NCBI GenBank assembly: GCA_963696025.1
Contig: CAVOII010000007.1
Span: 186,001 to 250,000, forward strand
Direction: 5' to 3'
Source: JABCYV01 sp963696025
GTDB taxonomy: Bacteria > Acidobacteriota > Terriglobia > Terriglobales > Acidobacteriaceae
DNA: 64,000 nucleotides
The position numbers were made by a program, and so were the translations under genes. Of this stretch, positions 50,681 to 58,240 are shown piece after piece (position 1 is the first letter of the stretch; the number at the start of each line of letters is the position of its first letter). Under the pieces are notes generated by a model. It searched no databases and was not told the origin of the DNA. It was given only the letters and a program-made list of their open reading frames with translations.

Positions 50681-51442
50681 GTGCTGAATGAAGAGCGGCG
50701 CAGATTAATCGTACAGATTTTAAATGAGGACGGCCGCGTGCTGGTGGGAGATTTGGCGAAGCAATTCCGCACCTCCCAGGTCACGATTCGAAAAGATTTG
50801 GACATTCTCCAGGGGCAAGGCCGCATCCACCGGACACACGGCGGAGCACTGCCGGCAAGGGAGAGTGCCCTGGAAGATCCCACGTTGCGGGAAAAGGAGA
50901 AGCTGCATCGCAAGGAGAAACTGCAAATCGCTGCTGCCGCCGCTCGCATGGTGAAAGAAGGGCAAGTTGTGGTGCTGGATTCAGGGACCACCACCACTGC
51001 GATCGCACGGGCTCTCCGTAAATTCGAAAGCCTCACCATAATCACCAACGCGGTGAACATTGCTGCAGAACTCTCGGGATCGTCTCTCGAGGTGATTTTG
51101 ACTGGCGGGACGCTGAGAAAGAATTCATTCTCTCTGGTGGGGCCCATCGCAGAAGAGACCTTGCGCCGTCTCAATGCTGACATTCTTTTCCTGGGCGTCG
51201 ATGGCTTCGATATGCACTACGGACTGAGTACGCCGAACTTGCTCGAAGCCAAAGTCAATCGGGTCATGATGGAGGTGGCCAGAGTCGCTGTAGCAGTATG
51301 CGACTCCAGCAAGTTTGGGCGGCGAAGCCTATCTTCTATTGCGCCACCATCCGCGGTGCACCATTTGGTTACCGATCGGGGCATCTCCAAGTCAGACATG
51401 GCAGCACTGAAAAAGGCGGGAATCCAAGTAACAGTTGTCTAG
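50681..51442 (+). CDS. DeoR-family transcriptional regulator (AgaR-like)
   Basis: 253 residues from GTG 50681, which has GGAG seven nt upstream; a GTG at 50633 would add 16 residues without such a site. The DeoR helix-turn-helix is VGDLAKQFRTSQVTIRKDLDILQGQGRIHRTHGGAL. The effector domain has LDSGTTTTAIARAL, LTIITNAVNIAAEL and LTGGTLRKNSFSLVGPIAEETL, typical of DeoR proteins that bind a sugar phosphate. It would repress until the phosphorylated sugar appears. It is divergent from the TonB-receptor operon and convergent with the amidohydrolase gene. Confidence 0.87.
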   Translation: MLNEERRRLIVQILNEDGRVLVGDLAKQFRTSQVTIRKDLDILQGQGRIHRTHGGALPARESALEDPTLREKEKLHRKEKLQIAAAAARMVKEGQVVVLDSGTTTTAIARALRKFESLTIITNAVNIAAELSGSSLEVILTGGTLRKNSFSLVGPIAEETLRRLNADILFLGVDGFDMHYGLSTPNLLEAKVNRVMMEVARVAVAVCDSSKFGRRSLSSIAPPSAVHHLVTDRGISKSDMAALKKAGIQVTVV

Positions 51443-51455
51443 GTTCCCGCGAAGC

Positions 51456-52649
51456 CTACCTACTCTTGCCGCTTTCCGCGCCACGAAATTGCCCAAACAT
51501 TCTCTCCGCGTTCTTGTGGTAAATCTTTTCCAGGACATCGTCTGGCAGTTCCAAGCCGTAAATCTTCCAGCGGCCCTGCCCCGGATACCCCCAATAGTCA
51601 AAGTACTCATCCCCAGTTTCCAACCAGCGAAAATGGTTGCGATACATGGCCTCGTCCATACCATTGTCGGTGCCGAACATGATGCGATCCTGATACTTGA
51701 GAAAGAACTCGCGAGCACGGTGAGGCTGGCGACCCAGTTCCGCTTCACGAGCCCCGAATTCCACCATAACGTTGGGCAGCGTATCCAGCAGATGGGAAAC
51801 AGAGTCAAGATTTTCTGGCCAGTTCGCCATATGCAGAGCAACAAAGGTCGTATGCGGATGTTTTGCAAACATGCGGTCACGCGCCGCCAGAATCGATTCT
51901 TTGCTAGGGAACCGTGATCCATAAAAGCTCCAATCCGGATGTTCCGTCAGTTCCTCATAGCGCTCATTTGTGTTGTCCAAGGGATGAAAGAATGCCTCGG
52001 GATCGGTGACATGAATGGAAACCGGAATGCCCAGCCGTCCGCATTCTTCCCAGATGGGATCAAGCCGCGGGTCATCGACCGCAACCAGCTTCCCCGTTTC
52101 GTCGCGGATGCTAAGGCCCAGGTCCTTTAGCTGTTTCAAGCCGCGCGCTCCTCGTGCCACGGCATCGTCTAGCTGCCCGACCATCTCTTGACTGAAGTTC
52201 GGGTCGTCGATCTTGCTCCAGTCGATTTGGCTAAAAACAATGAAGCGTCCAGGATATGGTTTGACCATTTCGTCGATGACGCGCTGCAGCTTTTCTCCCC
52301 ACATGCCGGTAAGGATCACGACCGTCTTCACATTGGTGTTGTTCATGATCTCGATCACGCGTTGAGGTGGCAAATGCTCCTCGATGCGCATGGCATCGTT
52401 GGTGTGATTGTGTACGTCGATCACGTAGTACTTGGCACGATCCACACTGTGTGCCTCCGCGTGCAGCATGGAAACGGGGTGAAAATCCTTCAGCAGCAGG
52501 GTCTTCTTCTGGTCGGCATCTGCCGCAGACTTGTAGCCGATGGAGCCCTGGGATTGTTGTGGCGATTGGGGAGACCCCTGTACGGCGGCAACGGACCGCG
52601 CCAGGAGGGTCAGAAACAGGACAGTTGTCGCACTTAGTTTGATTGCCAT
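51456..52649 (-). CDS. exported amidohydrolase-family (TIM-barrel metal-dependent) hydrolase
   Basis: A 397-residue protein with a signal peptide (LSATTVLFLTLLARSVAAVQ). The metal-binding HxH occurs in YVIDVHNHTND, GIPVSIHVTDPEAFFHPL supplies a further histidine, FVALHMANW another, and RIMFGTDNGMDEAMYR the metal-binding aspartate. This is the amidohydrolase-2 class (related to decarboxylases such as ACMSD and 4-oxalomesaconate hydratases). It should act in the periplasm, on what substrate is unclear. It reads towards the DeoR-like gene, and its upstream region carries the AgaR-like 17-bp motif. It is not obviously a GlcNAc/GalNAc-6-phosphate deacetylase. Confidence 0.78.
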   Translation of the reverse strand: MAIKLSATTVLFLTLLARSVAAVQGSPQSPQQSQGSIGYKSAADADQKKTLLLKDFHPVSMLHAEAHSVDRAKYYVIDVHNHTNDAMRIEEHLPPQRVIEIMNNTNVKTVVILTGMWGEKLQRVIDEMVKPYPGRFIVFSQIDWSKIDDPNFSQEMVGQLDDAVARGARGLKQLKDLGLSIRDETGKLVAVDDPRLDPIWEECGRLGIPVSIHVTDPEAFFHPLDNTNERYEELTEHPDWSFYGSRFPSKESILAARDRMFAKHPHTTFVALHMANWPENLDSVSHLLDTLPNVMVEFGAREAELGRQPHRAREFFLKYQDRIMFGTDNGMDEAMYRNHFRWLETGDEYFDYWGYPGQGRWKIYGLELPDDVLEKIYHKNAERMFGQFRGAESGKSR

Positions 52650-52699
52650 AGAGGGCGAGCTCTCCCTGGCTCTGGTTTTGACATCTTGACAACCTCAAG

Positions 52700-52716
52700 C
52701 AAACGAAAGTAAAAGT
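52700..52716. promoter_or_regulatory. AgaR/DeoR-type operator between amidohydrolase and GH36-like genes
   Basis: CAAACGAAAGTAAAAGT (52700-52716) is the exact reverse complement of the 17-bp motif at 50562-50578. It lies in the 180-nt divergent interval between the genes at 52649 and 52830, 51 nt from one start and 114 nt from the other, a placement suited to control of both promoters by the nearby regulator. Confidence 0.75.
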
Positions 52717-52829
52717 AACTGTTGGTAACCGTTCGCAATATACTGCAATTCGGGCGCCGAATAAAGAAGCGATCTTGATCGGGCCAGGCGCTCCGAGTAG
52801 AGAAAAAGAATGGATGTTACGCTTCGATA

Positions 52830-54926
52830 ATGAGGACCGCGCGGAAAATTACGCTAGCCTGTTGCGCTCTGCTGGGGCTGGCGGCGACCGACTGGAACTC
52901 TGGACAGGGCTCGCACCAAAAAACCATCCCCGTGGGTCCTCCCAACTCCGCAACCGACTTACAGATCGAAAGCCAGATCTTGATAATCGAATTTGACCGC
53001 AAGCTGCATAGCCGCGTTGTTCCGCTGTTTGCTGGATCCCCGAAGCTCCCAGTTTCTTTTTCCGCGTCGGAGACCGCGATTGGCGCTGATCGCACCTGGA
53101 GTGACTTTGCGCTTACAGCCAGCCATCGTGAACCGATGTCTGACGTGTTTGGAAAAGGGCAGCGGCTGCTACTCACGGGCGAATCTTCATCGTTGCGAAA
53201 AACCGTAGCAGTCACGATCTATGATGACTTCCCCTCCATCGCCGTCTTGGAAGTGGAGTACACGAACGTCGGCGACCGCACGCTGGAAATCCGCGGATGG
53301 AGTAATAACTCCTATTTGATCCAGGCGCCGCAGTCTGCTTCCGCTCCCGCCTTCTGGTCCTACCAGAGTGGATCGTACAAGAAGCGGCCCAACTGGATCC
53401 TTCCCCTGCGTCCCGGATTCCGGCAGCAAAATTACCTCGGCATGAATGCGAGTGATTATGGCGGAGGCACTCCGGTCGTGGACGTGTGGAGCAAAGACTT
53501 TGGCATCGCGGTTGGCCATGTAGAGCCTGTGCCACGGCTGGTCTCGCTTCCAGTTGCCATGTCAGACTCGCGTCATGCTCGCGTTGCCGTTCGCTCAACT
53601 CGGGAGCGAACTCTAGAACCCGGAGAGTCCTTTCACACCCTGCGCACCTTCGTTTCAGTACATCAAGGGGACTATTTCCGCACGCTCACGGAATACCGCC
53701 GCCTGATGATGCGCCAGGGATTTCAAATGGCTTCTGCGCCCGACACCGCCTATGGACCGATCTGGTGCGCGTGGGGATATGGCCGTTCCGTCCAGCTCAA
53801 ACAGGTATATGACACGCTTCCGACGGTCAAGAAATTGGGATTTTCATGGGTCACTCTGGACGACGGTTGGCAGAACAACTACGGTGATTGGGCCCTCGAC
53901 CCCAAGAAGTTCCCCCACGGCGACGCCGACATGAAAGCCCTGGTCGATCGCATTCATCAGGAGGGCTTCAAAGCGCAACTGTGGTGGTCTCCGTTGAGCG
54001 CGGTCCCGGATTCACAGCTGCTCAAAGAGCATCCGGATTTTGTGCTTCTGAACCGCGACGGATCCAGGCGAAAGATTTCCTGGTGGAATTCAGTGTACTT
54101 GTGCCCTGCGGACCGCAGCGTGGTGGAAAACCAAAAAGCGCTGGTACGAAAAATCCTGGGCGAATGGGGATTCGATGGCCTCAAGCTGGACGGCCAACAC
54201 ATGAACGGAGTGCCCCGCTGCTATAACCCCGCACACCACCACAAACGTCCGGAGGACTCGGTCGAGGCACTACCCGATTTCTTCCGTGAGCTCTACGAAA
54301 CCGCGCGCGGGGTGAAGGCGGACGCGCTGGTAGAGTTTTGTCCCTGCGGTACGGCGTATTCGTTCTTCACCATGCCACATTTCAATATGTCAGTGGCATC
54401 CGATCCGGAAAGTTCATTTCAGATCCGTACCAAGGGAAAGACGTTGAAAGCGCTCATGGGCAACGATATCCCGTATTTTGGGGACCATGTCGAGCTGAGC
54501 GACGGAGCGATTGATTTCGCTTCTACCGTTGGCGTGGGCGGGGTTGTGGGCACTCAGTTCGTGCTTCCGAATCTGGTGAAGAAACGCAGTACCTCAGATC
54601 TGACGCCGCAGCGCGAAAGGATCTTTGAGCAGTGGATACAAATCTACAAAGACAAAATGCTTTCCCGGGGAGAGTACCTCGGGGCGCTCTATGACATCGG
54701 TTTCGATCATCCCGAAGCTCACGCGATCCGCAAAGGCGAAGCGATGTACTACGCCTTCTTCTCCCGCCACTGGAACGGATCGATCGAGTTACGCGGCTTG
54801 CAGGACCGCAATTATCAGCTCATGGATTACGTGAACCATAAGGATCTGGGAATGGTGCACGGTCCCAAAGCCGTGATCTCAGTTAGGTTCAACCAAGATC
54901 TCCTTCTCCAAGCTTTACCCGAGTGA
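52830..54926 (+). CDS. exported GH36-like alpha-galactosidase/alpha-N-acetylgalactosaminidase-type glycosidase
   Basis: A 698-residue exported enzyme with a signal peptide (ARKITLACCALLGLAA). Residues about 45-290 form the beta-sandwich that precedes the barrel in GH36; the barrel shows IWCAWGYGRS, WVTLDDGWQ (Asp344, Asp345), GFDGLKLDGQH (Asp454 as the likely nucleophile) and SVASDPESS (Asp525 as the likely acid/base). Between the two catalytic residues it has EFCPCGTAYS, where classical GH36 shows an ECxSGGxRxD pattern, so this is a divergent subgroup and specificity may differ. It would release alpha-linked galactose or GalNAc from imported or surface glycans. The operator at 52700 lies 114 nt upstream. 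Confidence 0.8.
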   Translation: MRTARKITLACCALLGLAATDWNSGQGSHQKTIPVGPPNSATDLQIESQILIIEFDRKLHSRVVPLFAGSPKLPVSFSASETAIGADRTWSDFALTASHREPMSDVFGKGQRLLLTGESSSLRKTVAVTIYDDFPSIAVLEVEYTNVGDRTLEIRGWSNNSYLIQAPQSASAPAFWSYQSGSYKKRPNWILPLRPGFRQQNYLGMNASDYGGGTPVVDVWSKDFGIAVGHVEPVPRLVSLPVAMSDSRHARVAVRSTRERTLEPGESFHTLRTFVSVHQGDYFRTLTEYRRLMMRQGFQMASAPDTAYGPIWCAWGYGRSVQLKQVYDTLPTVKKLGFSWVTLDDGWQNNYGDWALDPKKFPHGDADMKALVDRIHQEGFKAQLWWSPLSAVPDSQLLKEHPDFVLLNRDGSRRKISWWNSVYLCPADRSVVENQKALVRKILGEWGFDGLKLDGQHMNGVPRCYNPAHHHKRPEDSVEALPDFFRELYETARGVKADALVEFCPCGTAYSFFTMPHFNMSVASDPESSFQIRTKGKTLKALMGNDIPYFGDHVELSDGAIDFASTVGVGGVVGTQFVLPNLVKKRSTSDLTPQRERIFEQWIQIYKDKMLSRGEYLGALYDIGFDHPEAHAIRKGEAMYYAFFSRHWNGSIELRGLQDRNYQLMDYVNHKDLGMVHGPKAVISVRFNQDLLLQALPE

Positions 54927-54960
54927 CCGCTATCTACGTTGATGCCAGGCAAATTATCGA

Positions 54961-55866
54961 TCAAGTTTGCTTCAGGAACGTTCCCTCCTGGAGTTCCGCA
55001 AATGCCTGCCTTAGCTCTTCCTGTGTATTCATGACGATGGGGCCATACCACGCTACGGGCTCTTCAAGAGGTTTGCCTGAGACCAGCAGGAAGCGGATCC
55101 CGTCGTCGCCCGCCTGCACCGTGACCTCGTCGCCTCGATCAAAGACGATGAGCGAGCGGTTGTCGGCCTCGACTGGAGGCGTCGTGTCCAGCCATTTCAC
55201 GGCTTCTGTCGGCACGGCGAGCGGACCCGATGCGTTGCAGAATTTTCCGGCTCCGGCAAAGACATAGGCGAAGGCATGACGGGTCGTTTCCACCGGTAGC
55301 GTCTTTCTTCTGCCAGGCGACACCGAAACGTCGAGGTAGATTGGCTCGGCGGCAATCCCTTCCACGGGGCCAGTCTTTCCCCAGAACTTTCCGCAGACTA
55401 CCCGCACATGGGTGCCGTCATCATCCTTGATCTCGGGGATATCCAGCGCCTTTACTTCCTGGTAGCGCGGCGCAGTCATTTTGAGCGTAGCAGGAAGATT
55501 CGCCCATAACTGGAACCCGTGCATCCGCCCAACGTGATCGCCCTTTGGCATCTCTTGATGGATGATCCCGCTCCCCGCAGTCATCCACTGTACGTCGCCG
55601 GCGGCGATGGCGCCGTGATTTCCCATGCTGTCGCCGTGCTCCACGGTTCCAGCAAGAACGTAGGTGATGGTCTCGATCCCGCGATGAGGATGCCAGGGAA
55701 AGCCCGCCTGATAGTCCTCCGGAACATCATTTCGGAAATCGTCGAGCAAGAGGAACGGGTCGAAGTCCTTCGTGGTGCCAAAGCCGAAGGCGCGGCGTAG
55801 ATGCACGCCGGCACCTTCGAGAGTGGGCTTCGATTTAATGAGACGTTTAACTGGACGAATCGACAT
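54961..55866 (-). CDS. pirin family protein
   Basis: A 301-residue bicupin protein: LRRAFGFGTTKDFDPFLLLDDFR, then FPWHPHRGIETITYVLAGTVEHGDSMGNHG with the three histidines and glutamate of the metal-binding cupin, then MTAGSGIIHQEMP. Bacterial pirins bind Fe or Ni and some oxidise quercetin; others modulate transcription or metabolism. The second cupin in the C-terminal half lacks the metal residues, as usual. It is convergent with the GH36-like gene, 34 nt away, and belongs to no obvious operon. Confidence 0.9.
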   Translation of the reverse strand: MSIRPVKRLIKSKPTLEGAGVHLRRAFGFGTTKDFDPFLLLDDFRNDVPEDYQAGFPWHPHRGIETITYVLAGTVEHGDSMGNHGAIAAGDVQWMTAGSGIIHQEMPKGDHVGRMHGFQLWANLPATLKMTAPRYQEVKALDIPEIKDDDGTHVRVVCGKFWGKTGPVEGIAAEPIYLDVSVSPGRRKTLPVETTRHAFAYVFAGAGKFCNASGPLAVPTEAVKWLDTTPPVEADNRSLIVFDRGDEVTVQAGDDGIRFLLVSGKPLEEPVAWYGPIVMNTQEELRQAFAELQEGTFLKQT

Positions 55867-55982
55867 ATTGTCTCCTGTATGCAGAAATCAAACTCGTTCT
55901 GTTGCGCTCTCAACTGGCGTAGGATCCATCGGTCTACCTCCAATTAAAATTATCCAAGCACAATAACCCTGAGCTGCCGGAG

Positions 55983-56831
55983 TTACTCCGCCGCCTTAGC
56001 TGCCAATGCTTCCACTACAGAAATGTTTTGCAGAAGATCCTGTGGCAGGCCGTGCCGTTCCTGCAAATACGCAGGGCTGTTGTAGCTGACCCAAACCTTT
56101 CCTTGGGCGTCTTCCCAGATCAAAATCTTAAGCGGCAAATCGATGGCGATACTGGGAGCAGCCAGCATTAGAGGAGTACCAGCTTTCGGGCTGCCAAAGA
56201 TGAGCAGCTTGGTGGGAGGCATTTTCATTCCTACTTTTTCCGCTTCTCCACTGTGGTCGATCAGGGCAAACAGAGTGACCCCTTTCGATTGCAGAATATT
56301 CTTAAGCCTATCCACGGTCTGCTCGATCGAGTGATTGCTCGGCTTGTCGATGATTCCTTTGTTTGTAGGTGTCATTGTTGGCGGTGTCATGGATGTCTCC
56401 TCGTTAGAATTACGATTTTCGGACTGTTGATTCGCGGAGCCGTGTACGGAAACCAGGAAGATCACCATCGCTAGTCCAAGCAAAGCCAGGAACAAAGCAA
56501 TCAGCACAGCGTGGGTCGATGGGCGAGCAGGTACTGGTCCCCCCTGATTCAACTCCCGAATCAATCGAAGATGATGCCAGGCGGATAGGAAATACACGAT
56601 CACCCCGACTGCGATCAGCGCTATGCCAAACCAAATCGAGACGCCGTAAGAAGGTGCACGTGGCAAATGCTCGATGAACTGGAATTGCTCCAGGTAAAGA
56701 CCGAATCGCGCCACAACAAACCCAAATCCCATCAAGGCCAGACCGGTGCGAATCCAGGCAAGGAAGGTCCGCTCGGCTGCGAGAGAATCGCGCAGGTCGG
56801 CTCTTTGCGTTATTTCTGTTGGTGCAATCAT
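55983..56831 (-). CDS. DUF202 (YidH-like) membrane domain fused to DUF302 domain
   Basis: A 282-residue protein. Residues 1-130 are a DUF202/YidH-like membrane part with LAAERTFLAWIRTGLALMGFG and three helices (the last LIALFLALLGLAMVIFLVSV). After a polar linker comes DUF302 (IEQTVDRLKNILQSKGVTLFALIDHS, then KLLIFGSPKAG and DLPLKILIWED). At the junction an internal ATG (56390) has GAGGAG six nt upstream, so DUF302 may also be made alone (135 residues). DUF302 is thought to bind small ligands; its job and that of the membrane half are unknown. The N-terminal start (ATG 56831) has weak upstream support. Confidence 0.78.
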   Translation of the reverse strand: MIAPTEITQRADLRDSLAAERTFLAWIRTGLALMGFGFVVARFGLYLEQFQFIEHLPRAPSYGVSIWFGIALIAVGVIVYFLSAWHHLRLIRELNQGGPVPARPSTHAVLIALFLALLGLAMVIFLVSVHGSANQQSENRNSNEETSMTPPTMTPTNKGIIDKPSNHSIEQTVDRLKNILQSKGVTLFALIDHSGEAEKVGMKMPPTKLLIFGSPKAGTPLMLAAPSIAIDLPLKILIWEDAQGKVWVSYNSPAYLQERHGLPQDLLQNISVVEALAAKAAE

Positions 56832-56859
56832 TTTGTTCTCCCGCCGCGGGCCGCGCGGG

Positions 56860-57000
56860 TCACCGTTCTATGCTTCGTTCCGCCCGAATGAGACCCACTC
56901 CAAGGCCCAGAACGGCGGTAGCGAGAAACAGTGCGCCGATGTACGCGCGATTCATCAAGACATTCGGTTCCTTCGCCGTCGGAGAAACCAGTGGTTTCAT
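56860..57000 (-). CDS. possible small single-span membrane protein
   Basis: A 46-residue frame from ATG 57000 (MKPLVSPTAKEPNVLMNRAY) with one membrane helix (YIGALFLATAVLGLGVGLI) and a basic end. GTAAGG lies before the start. A longer frame reaching 57198 adds unrelated-looking sequence. It may simply be chance coding, but the helix plus tidy ends make a small real protein possible. The 273 nt from 57001 to 57273 show nothing else. Confidence 0.35.
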   Translation of the reverse strand: MKPLVSPTAKEPNVLMNRAYIGALFLATAVLGLGVGLIRAERSIER

Positions 57001-57273
57001 GACCTTACTTTTGTTATGAAGAATATTTCTCCCATCGGGTATCAGCTCTGGTCGCCACAATCTGAACAGATCCAGCAGAGCGAGCGAGTTTACGGCGCTT
57101 GATGGTTGTCCGTCCACCAATGCGGTCCATCCCGAATCCATTGTCCAGCCGCAGCGATCGGTGCGTATGTTTAGATTAATTGTCTTAGTTCCTCGCAACT
57201 GGCGGAAGGCGACGATGGAGACAAGGAATGCCCCTAGTATTTCGTGATTGGCCTCGCGGTAGATTTCCGGTGG

Positions 57274-58212
57274 CTAGAAGCCGTAAGAAATACCAAACGC
57301 GAATTGATGCCGAGCTTGCAGATCCACGCCTGGCATAATGTTGCCGGCCGCCTGGGCTACTCCAAAGTCGATGGTGAGCTTGGGAGACTCCACTCCCCAA
57401 CCACGCAATGGTAGAGCGCCGGAAGGTACGATCCGGACGGCATACGTAAGCGTGGTCGGTATGACCGCGCCGGGAAGGCCTTCAATCTTCCGCGGTTGCT
57501 GCATGACCTCAGAGGCCAGCAGGATGGTGCTCCTCCCAGGACCTGTGAACGCAAAAGCAAATGCACCGAATCCCCGGCCGTAGTAGGCAGGAGCGTTGCC
57601 CGCAAGCCCAAGCAACGACGCGTTGGTGGCCTTAAAGCCAGCGTTGAAAACCAAAGGCAGCTTGCGAATCCCGGTAAACGTCTTGGTGGCGACGGCGTAG
57701 AAGTCCTGATTGTTGGTGTCCTTGCCCTGAATCACGCCACCCACATTTCGCACCCCGGCGCGTGCCACGAAGCCCACCGACAAAGCTGGCAGCAAGCTTC
57801 GCCGTTCCCTGATCAGATTGAGTTTCCCGTGAACAATGTTGAAGTGGCCACTCCACAGATCGCTTAAGCCCGCAGTGTTGCCGTCCTGATGGAGACTTGC
57901 GGTGTATCCGAACTCAAGCCGGTTGAAAGCTCCCATGCTTATGGACACCTGGTGGAATCTGCCGAGAACGGGACCAGCGTCCAGGAAGTGGTAGGAAACT
58001 ACCGGGAAGCTGACTGGGGCAGAGCCGGTGGGAACAGAATAGGCCAGCGGAGTAATGAAGACACCATCCTGCCCCTCCCAATTAAGACTCTGAGCCGAAG
58101 CCACACGAGCACTGACTCCAGACACCATAATAGCCATCAACACCGACGCCAGGGCACCTTTGATCTTTTCCGCGGCCGACCGAAATTTATCGTGATGTGT
58201 TTGGTTCGACAT
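57274..58212 (-). CDS. exported DUF3034-like outer-membrane protein
   Basis: A 312-residue exported protein with signal segment (IKGALASVLMAIMVSGVSARVASA). The mature part starts SLNWEGQDGVFITPLAYSVPTG, a hallmark of DUF3034-like barrels, and shows alternating beta strands to the C-terminal FAFGISYGF with a terminal Phe, typical of outer-membrane insertion. Function unknown; this family is widespread in Proteobacteria and Acidobacteriota. AGGAGA precedes the start by a few nt. Confidence 0.75.
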   Translation of the reverse strand: MSNQTHHDKFRSAAEKIKGALASVLMAIMVSGVSARVASAQSLNWEGQDGVFITPLAYSVPTGSAPVSFPVVSYHFLDAGPVLGRFHQVSISMGAFNRLEFGYTASLHQDGNTAGLSDLWSGHFNIVHGKLNLIRERRSLLPALSVGFVARAGVRNVGGVIQGKDTNNQDFYAVATKTFTGIRKLPLVFNAGFKATNASLLGLAGNAPAYYGRGFGAFAFAFTGPGRSTILLASEVMQQPRKIEGLPGAVIPTTLTYAVRIVPSGALPLRGWGVESPKLTIDFGVAQAAGNIMPGVDLQARHQFAFGISYGF

Positions 58213-58240
58213 AATCTTCTCCTGCGATTTCCCGGATGTC

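Noticed and set aside
51456..52649. Amidohydrolase as an amino-sugar-6-phosphate deacetylase (AgaA/NagA)
   Set aside because: It has a signal peptide and the amidohydrolase-2 motif layout, so it does not fit a cytoplasmic NagA-type enzyme although it lies in the regulon.
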